From contig CBDCCV010000002.1 of NCBI GenBank assembly GCA_965215025.1, positions 1,612,001 to 1,676,000 on the forward strand: a DNA stretch of 64,000 nt, given 5' to 3'. The DNA is from CBDCCV01 sp965215025 (GTDB lineage Bacteria; Bacteroidota; Rhodothermia; Rhodothermales; Salinibacteraceae). Below are positions 60,234 to 64,000 of this stretch, piece after piece; the first letter of the stretch is position 1; every line of letters begins with the position of its first letter. The position numbers were made by a program, and so were the translations under genes. A model generated the notes under the pieces. The model was not told the origin of the DNA. It did not search any database and was given only the letters and a program-made list of their open reading frames with translations.

Positions 60234-61160
60234 CTACGCCTCCACCTCCGCGCTGCGGCGCGTGCGCACGACCGTCGCCACGGCTACGAGGACGACGAGC
60301 ATCCCCGCCACAGCCAGCGCCGTCGGCGCCTCGCCGAAGAGGAAGAACGCCAGCGCCGAGGCGCCCACCGGCTCCAAGAGGGCGAGCATCCCCACAAGCG
60401 CGGCGGGGAAGTATTGCAAGGCGTAGTTGAATGAGCCGTGGCCGAGGATCTGCGGCCCGAGCGCCATGAGCGCGCACAGCCCGTAGAACGCCCATCCGTA
60501 GCCGAGGAGCGGCACGCCGCGCACGAGTACGAGGGTCCACACCGTCGCGGCGGCTACGGCGTAGAGCGGGAAGACGTACGCCAGCCACGCCACCCGCTGC
60601 CGCACCACGCGCCCGATGAGCAGGTAGAAGCTCACCAAGAGCGACGCCCCCAGCGCCAGGCCGTTCCCTAAAAACGGCCTCGGCGCGGCAGACTGCGCTC
60701 CGCCTGCCGCATCGCCCCAGCCGATCAAAGCGGCGCCCGCCACCGCCAGCGCGATGGCCGCCACCGTCTGCCGCCGCAGCCGCTCGCCCAAAAGAAAAAA
60801 GCCCAAGACGGCCAGAAAGAGCGGACTCGTCGTCACCAGCACGGACGACGAGGCGACGGAGGTGTGGTACAGGGACTCGATCCACGCCAAAAAGTGCAGC
60901 CCCAGGAGCGTGCCCGCCGCTGCGATGAGTAAGCCATCGCGCCACGAAAACCGCCGCACCGCCGAACCAATGCTCGGGAGCGCGAAAGGCGCCAGCATCG
61001 CTACGGCCAGCGCCGTGCGCCACGCCGCGATGGCCGCCCCCGGCACGCCCCCGGCCACGGCGTCATCGGCCAGGCGGACGAGGATGGGGCTTACGGCGAA
61101 GCTGACCACGCCCAGCGCCAGCACGCCGTACACCGCCGCCGGGCGCTCAGAGGAGGTCAT
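60234..61160 (-). CDS. EamA/DMT-family transporter
   Basis: Ten-helix drug/metabolite transporter of 308 residues made of two EamA repeats. The first repeat runs VYGVLALGVVSFAVSPILVR to LFLAVLGFFLLGERLRRQTV, the second LVSFYLLIGRVVRQRVAWLA to VLVAVATVVRTRRSAEVEA. Conserved features such as the glycine-rich LGLHFLAWIESLYHTSVASS segment and EPVGASALAFFLFGEAPTAL are visible. Direction and substrate (amino acid or metabolite export) are unknown. It lies 97 bases after the DUF4293 gene on the same strand. Confidence 0.92.
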   Translation of the reverse strand: MTSSERPAAVYGVLALGVVSFAVSPILVRLADDAVAGGVPGAAIAAWRTALAVAMLAPFALPSIGSAVRRFSWRDGLLIAAAGTLLGLHFLAWIESLYHTSVASSSVLVTTSPLFLAVLGFFLLGERLRRQTVAAIALAVAGAALIGWGDAAGGAQSAAPRPFLGNGLALGASLLVSFYLLIGRVVRQRVAWLAYVFPLYAVAAATVWTLVLVRGVPLLGYGWAFYGLCALMALGPQILGHGSFNYALQYFPAALVGMLALLEPVGASALAFFLFGEAPTALAVAGMLVVLVAVATVVRTRRSAEVEA

Positions 61161-61256
61161 ACTTCAGGGAAAGGGTGAATGGGCAAAAGGAGAAGCTAGG
61201 TTGAGGCAAGGAATCATCCATTCTCCCTCTCCTCCACTCCCCTACTCCCAAATAAA

Positions 61257-61688
61257 TCACCGCAGCCGGTCCATCGAGCGGACCAAGGCCATATCGCTTT
61301 CGATGCCGCGCCGCGCCAGGAAAAAGAAGACGTACGCCACCACAGGCAGGAGGAAGGCGATGAGGCGGCTCGTGACCAGCGTGCCGTCCGCGCGGGTCAC
61401 CACGAGCGCGTCGGCCAGGAAGAAGCCGCCCAGGAGCACGAGCACGGCCAGCACGGTGAGCGTCTGCGCGGCCACCACCACGGCGCGTTGGCGCGGCCGG
61501 TCGGCAAAGAGGAAGATGGCGCCGAGGCCTGCTACGGCAGCCAGCGCCACGAGCACCACGAGCGCCGGCGTGAACCACGGGTACGCCTCGGCCGGGGCGC
61601 TCCGCCAAAGCACGCCGCCGAAGAAGAACATCGCCCCGAGCGCTACGGCTCCCAAGAGCAGATAAACGGACTGGATGCGCTGAATCAT
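61257..61688 (-). CDS. DUF4293 family membrane protein
   Basis: A 143-residue four-TM protein from ATG 61688 (MIQRIQSVYLLLGAVALGAM), the highly conserved start of the Bacteroidota DUF4293 family. Later segments are FTPALVVLVALAAVAGLGAI, AQTLTVLAVLVLLGGFFLAD and LIAFLLPVVAYVFFFLARRG, ending IESDMALVRSMDRLR. Function is unknown. It is separated from exbD by an intrinsic terminator, so it may be a separate unit with the EamA gene. Confidence 0.88.
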   Translation of the reverse strand: MIQRIQSVYLLLGAVALGAMFFFGGVLWRSAPAEAYPWFTPALVVLVALAAVAGLGAIFLFADRPRQRAVVVAAQTLTVLAVLVLLGGFFLADALVVTRADGTLVTSRLIAFLLPVVAYVFFFLARRGIESDMALVRSMDRLR

Positions 61689-61748
61689 AAAAGGCAAAAA
61701 GAGGCTTCGGAAGAGAGCATGGCAAAAGTCGGCGCGGCCCGATCACAA

Positions 61749-61780
61749 AAAAAGCCCTGCCGCAAAGAGCAGAGCTTTTT
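61749..61780. terminator. terminator after the exbB-exbD unit
   Basis: Arms AAAAAGCCCTGC and GCAGAGCTTTTT (one mismatch) with a seven-base loop, flanked by A- and T-runs on both sides. It can terminate the minus-strand exbB-exbD transcript and is symmetric enough to work both ways. Confidence 0.85.
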
Positions 61781-61845
61781 CCGACCTGAGGCGCCGCCCG
61801 GAAGGCGGCTGCGCCGTGCCGTCAGTTGTTGCGTCCTGCCGGCGG

Positions 61846-62301
61846 TTAGTTGTCAACCTCCTGCCGCGAGGAGTAGTTGATGCGCAGCGTCCCGGCCTCG
61901 CGCAGCTCCTGCTCCACGTCGCGCACGATGCCCATCTGCGACTCCTCGTCCACCTTCATAGAGATGATGATCTTGGGCTGGTCGGAGATCTTCTGGCTCA
62001 TGATCGTGCGGAGGCTCGACACGTTGTCAACGATGGCGTCGTCCACCTGCACGGCCGTCTCGCCAAACTGGTTCGTCCCCGACTGCTTCCTCGGGCCGAT
62101 GTAAAGGTAGGAGACGAGGCGCTTCTGCTCGATCTTGGTCAGGGCCTCGGCCTGCGGGAGCGTCGTGCGCACCTTCACCTCCGTCTCGCGCAGCACCGTC
62201 GAGACCATGAAGAAGATGAGCAGCATGAAGATGATGTCCGGGAGCGAGGCCGTGGAGATCTCCGGCGAGGTCTTGGCGCTCTTTTTCGAGAAGTGAGCCA
62301 T
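61846..62301 (-). CDS. exbD: ExbD/TolR family biopolymer transport protein (second copy)
   Basis: Proton-driven energiser subunit that transmits force to TonB or TolA; 151 residues. It starts MAHFSKKSAKTSPEISTASL, and the single TM helix carries the essential Asp in PDIIFMLLIFFMVSTVLRET. A periplasmic C-terminal domain follows (KIIISMKVDEESQMGIVRDV). It is the last gene of the exbB-exbD-exbD run. The two ExbD copies differ in length and pattern, so they may form a mixed complex. Confidence 0.95.
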   Translation of the reverse strand: MAHFSKKSAKTSPEISTASLPDIIFMLLIFFMVSTVLRETEVKVRTTLPQAEALTKIEQKRLVSYLYIGPRKQSGTNQFGETAVQVDDAIVDNVSSLRTIMSQKISDQPKIIISMKVDEESQMGIVRDVEQELREAGTLRINYSSRQEVDN

Positions 62302-62350
62302 AAGGCGGGCGGGTTAAAAGCGGGAAGGGAGGGCGGCACGGGGAGCGGGG

Positions 62351-62926
62351 TCAGCCTTCCTCGTTGCCGCGGTCCGGCTCGGCGATGGAAACGTTGGCGG
62401 GGATTCTCTCACGGATGGGGTTCTTATCCTCGCCCTCGGGGCGGCTGGCCTTGTACGCCTCGTAGGTCTCGAAGCCGAGCTGGCGCGCCTCGGCGTCCCA
62501 GATCTCGCGGTAGCCCATCCACACCTCGTCCAAGGCGCTGATGTAGACGTTGTACGGCGTGGCCTGGTCCGTCTTGAGCGAGATCACGGCGTCGTCGGAG
62601 CTTTCGGCGTAGGCCGGGTCCTGGCCGTTGTTCAACACCTGCCGCTTGACCTCCTCGCGGATCTGGTTCACTGACGACGGCTCGTCCTCGATGAGAACCT
62701 GCCCCTCGGCGTTGATCAGGATCTTGAGGATGTTGCGCTCTTTCACGGGCGGCGGCTCCTGCTCCTCGTCCAATGGCGGCGGCAAGGTCATGCCGATGCC
62801 GGTGTCCACGTCAATCGTCGTGGTCACGAGGAAGAAGATGAGCAAGAGGAACGCGATGTCGGCCATCGAGGAGGTCGGGATCTCGGCCTCACGACGGCCC
62901 TCTTTTTTCTTGAGCAGGCCAGCCAT
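62351..62926 (-). CDS. exbD: ExbD/TolR family biopolymer transport protein (first copy)
   Basis: A 191-residue ExbD with the TM Asp in MADIAFLLLIFFLVTTTIDV and a longer periplasmic part that contains an insertion with EEQEPPPVKERN and a C-terminal extension ending AEPDRGNEEG. ISLKTDQATPYNVYISALDE is the core periplasmic strand-helix unit. It follows the small membrane protein at 63055 and precedes the second exbD by 49 bases. This ExbB-ExbD-ExbD order is typical of Bacteroidota-lineage TonB systems. Confidence 0.95.
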   Translation of the reverse strand: MAGLLKKKEGRREAEIPTSSMADIAFLLLIFFLVTTTIDVDTGIGMTLPPPLDEEQEPPPVKERNILKILINAEGQVLIEDEPSSVNQIREEVKRQVLNNGQDPAYAESSDDAVISLKTDQATPYNVYISALDEVWMGYREIWDAEARQLGFETYEAYKASRPEGEDKNPIRERIPANVSIAEPDRGNEEG

Positions 62927-63054
62927 AGCAGAAGCGGGGGGCTAGGGGGGACAGAAGAGCGGCAACGCCATGCACAGGCGGCGCGCGTTGCACGCGGAGG
63001 GCAGCACAATCCTTAAAAGCGCACGGCAAGGCGCGGTTTCTCAGACGCGGGCAC

Positions 63055-63327
63055 CTACGTAAAAAAGCCGCGCACGCCGGAGGCAAACAGCGCCACGAGC
63101 GCCAGCCCGAACATGATCACCACCGTCCATATGGCCGCCATGGCCCAGGAGGGCATTATCAGCCCAAGCACGACGAAGACCACGGCAGCGATGGCTACCA
63201 GCCCTATCGAGAGCGGCTCGACCTTGCCGTACATCACGCCGCGGATGCCGAAGATGATGATAGCCAGAACGCCCAGGGCAGCGATGATGATGGCGGCCCA
63301 GACGGCGATAGGGATGAGCGTTTCCAT
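63055..63327 (-). CDS. small three-TM membrane protein between exbB and exbD
   Basis: A 90-residue protein from ATG 63327 (METLIPIAVWAAIIIAALGV) with three hydrophobic segments (about residues 6-29, 40-60 and 65-88) and few charged residues (RGVMYGKVEPLSIG). It is conserved-looking and lies inside the exbB-exbD unit, where a small accessory membrane protein is sometimes seen in this lineage. I do not know a family name or function. Confidence 0.75.
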   Translation of the reverse strand: METLIPIAVWAAIIIAALGVLAIIIFGIRGVMYGKVEPLSIGLVAIAAVVFVVLGLIMPSWAMAAIWTVVIMFGLALVALFASGVRGFFT

Positions 63328-63534
63328 GGGTGATACGGTTGGGTGTCTTGAAAGAAACGGGATCTTTGCGAGGGACCGGAACGCTCCCGCCGATGCGGAA
63401 GCCCTTCCCACCGGGCGCTCGGCGGGGCTGAGCCACAGCAGGCGCTCAGCCCCTTCTCGCAAGAAGAGGCACGGGCGCGGCGAGCAAAACGCGACGCAAG
63501 CAGGAGCCGCTCCGAAGCAGGCGGCCCCGCTGCG

Positions 63535-64000
63535 CTACACCTTCGTGCCCGTCACGTCGGAGTCGCCCTTGTTGCTGGCCGAGACGTCCTGCTCGGTCGT
63601 CGTGGCGGCGGACGACTTCTTGCTGCGGCCAGTGCCGCCCGTGCGCGTAGCCGAACTCGACCCGATGGCGCCTGCGCGCTTCTCCTCGGTCACCGAGCGG
63701 CCCGACTCCATCAAGACGAGCGAGTCGATCAGTTCAATCGAGGCGTCCTCCATCTCCACCACGATGCGGTCGATCTTCGAGACGGCGTAGTTGTAGAAGA
63801 ACTGCAGGATCACGGCCACGATCAGGCCGAAGGCCGTCGTCAGGAGCGCCACCTTGATGCCGCCGGCCACAAGCTGCGGCGAGATGTCGCCTGCCTGCTC
63901 GATGGCGTCGAAGGCGGCGATCATCCCGATCACCGTGCCGAGGAACCCGAGCATCGGCGCCACGCTGATGAAGAGCGAGAGCCAGACGAGGCCGCGCTCG
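63535..64000 (-). CDS. exbB: ExbB/TolQ/MotA-type proton channel (5' end outside window)
   Basis: The C-terminal 155 codons of an ExbB-type subunit, read on the minus strand from beyond the right edge. The diagnostic segment VAPMLGFLGTVIGMIAAFDA is near 63920-63970, followed by the next TM helix (AFGLIVAVILQFFYNYAVSK). After the family domain there is an unusual Ser/Thr/Gly-rich, disordered tail of about 55 residues (AGAIGSSSATRTGGTGRSKK) with no obvious role. It energises TonB-dependent or Tol-Pal processes together with the two ExbD genes downstream. Confidence 0.93.
   Translation of the reverse strand, partial: ERGLVWLSLFISVAPMLGFLGTVIGMIAAFDAIEQAGDISPQLVAGGIKVALLTTAFGLIVAVILQFFYNYAVSKIDRIVVEMEDASIELIDSLVLMESGRSVTEEKRAGAIGSSSATRTGGTGRSKKSSAATTTEQDVSASNKGDSDVTGTKV

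Overview
The window is a high-GC bacterial chromosome segment (roughly two-thirds G+C by eye) that I place, by inference, in the Rhodothermota/Bacteroidota branch (Rhodothermales-like). Evidence is the set of lineage-typical families DUF4837, DUF4296 and DUF4293, an exbB-exbD-exbD cluster, start codons that mostly lack Shine-Dalgarno sequences, and high GC like that of Rhodothermales rather than typical Bacteroidetes. There is no rRNA operon and no CRISPR array. Five tRNA genes are present.

Layout. (1) 1-10.3 kb, mostly minus strand: a beta-oxidation dehydrogenase cut by the window edge, small membrane and unknown proteins, a decayed IS200-type transposon inside another gene, an acyl-CoA ligase with a TetR regulator, a GAGN-repeat secreted protein, a remnant PIN toxin and a DUF922 secreted protease-like protein. 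(2) 10.4-24.6 kb, minus strand: the core expression block secE-nusG-rplK-rplA-rplJ-rplL-rpoB-rpoC with tuf and tRNAs Trp, Thr, Gly and Tyr upstream. (3) 24.8-30.3 kb, minus: glycosyltransferase, tRNA-Thr(UGU), DedA, ispF, ispD, queA and a BtuF-like protein. (4) 30.5-40 kb: PAS protein, Tat-type amidase, VapBC pair, M28 peptidase, transketolase and a VKOR-DsbA fusion. (5) 40-55.4 kb, plus: methyltransferase, MscS channel, then a complete trp cluster E-(x)-trpS-(x)-G-D-C-F-B-(Uma2)-A, followed by DUF4837, hisG and DUF4296. (6) 55.5-56.9 kb: an AT-rich single-gene insert carrying a TIR-like protein and ending in an integron-type attC-like site. (7) 56.9-64 kb: recQ, a family 2 glycosyltransferase, an EamA transporter, DUF4293 and the Ton/Tol energising genes, with exbB cut by the right edge.

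Two things stand out. First, trpE is preceded by a classical ribosome-mediated attenuator: a 25-codon leader peptide with three Trp codons (one single, one pair), competing hairpins, and a strong terminator with a U-run. The long downstream cluster also contains trpS, so charging of tRNA-Trp and tryptophan synthesis may be controlled together. Second, the TIR-like gene at 55.6-56.7 kb looks like a mobile integron gene cassette. The same GTTATGCAG recombination-type motif lies at both ends and an attC-like palindrome follows the gene, which fits a horizontally acquired anti-phage effector.

Spacers across the window are unusually rich in short palindromes and word repeats: 35-nt hairpins beside tRNAs, 28-nt GTAGGGGC-type palindromes upstream of biosynthetic genes, and locus-specific repeats such as GACGAAG, GACGACGGACGA and GAACACGT. 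Some of these encode C-terminal tails of TrpG and MscS. They are listed individually.
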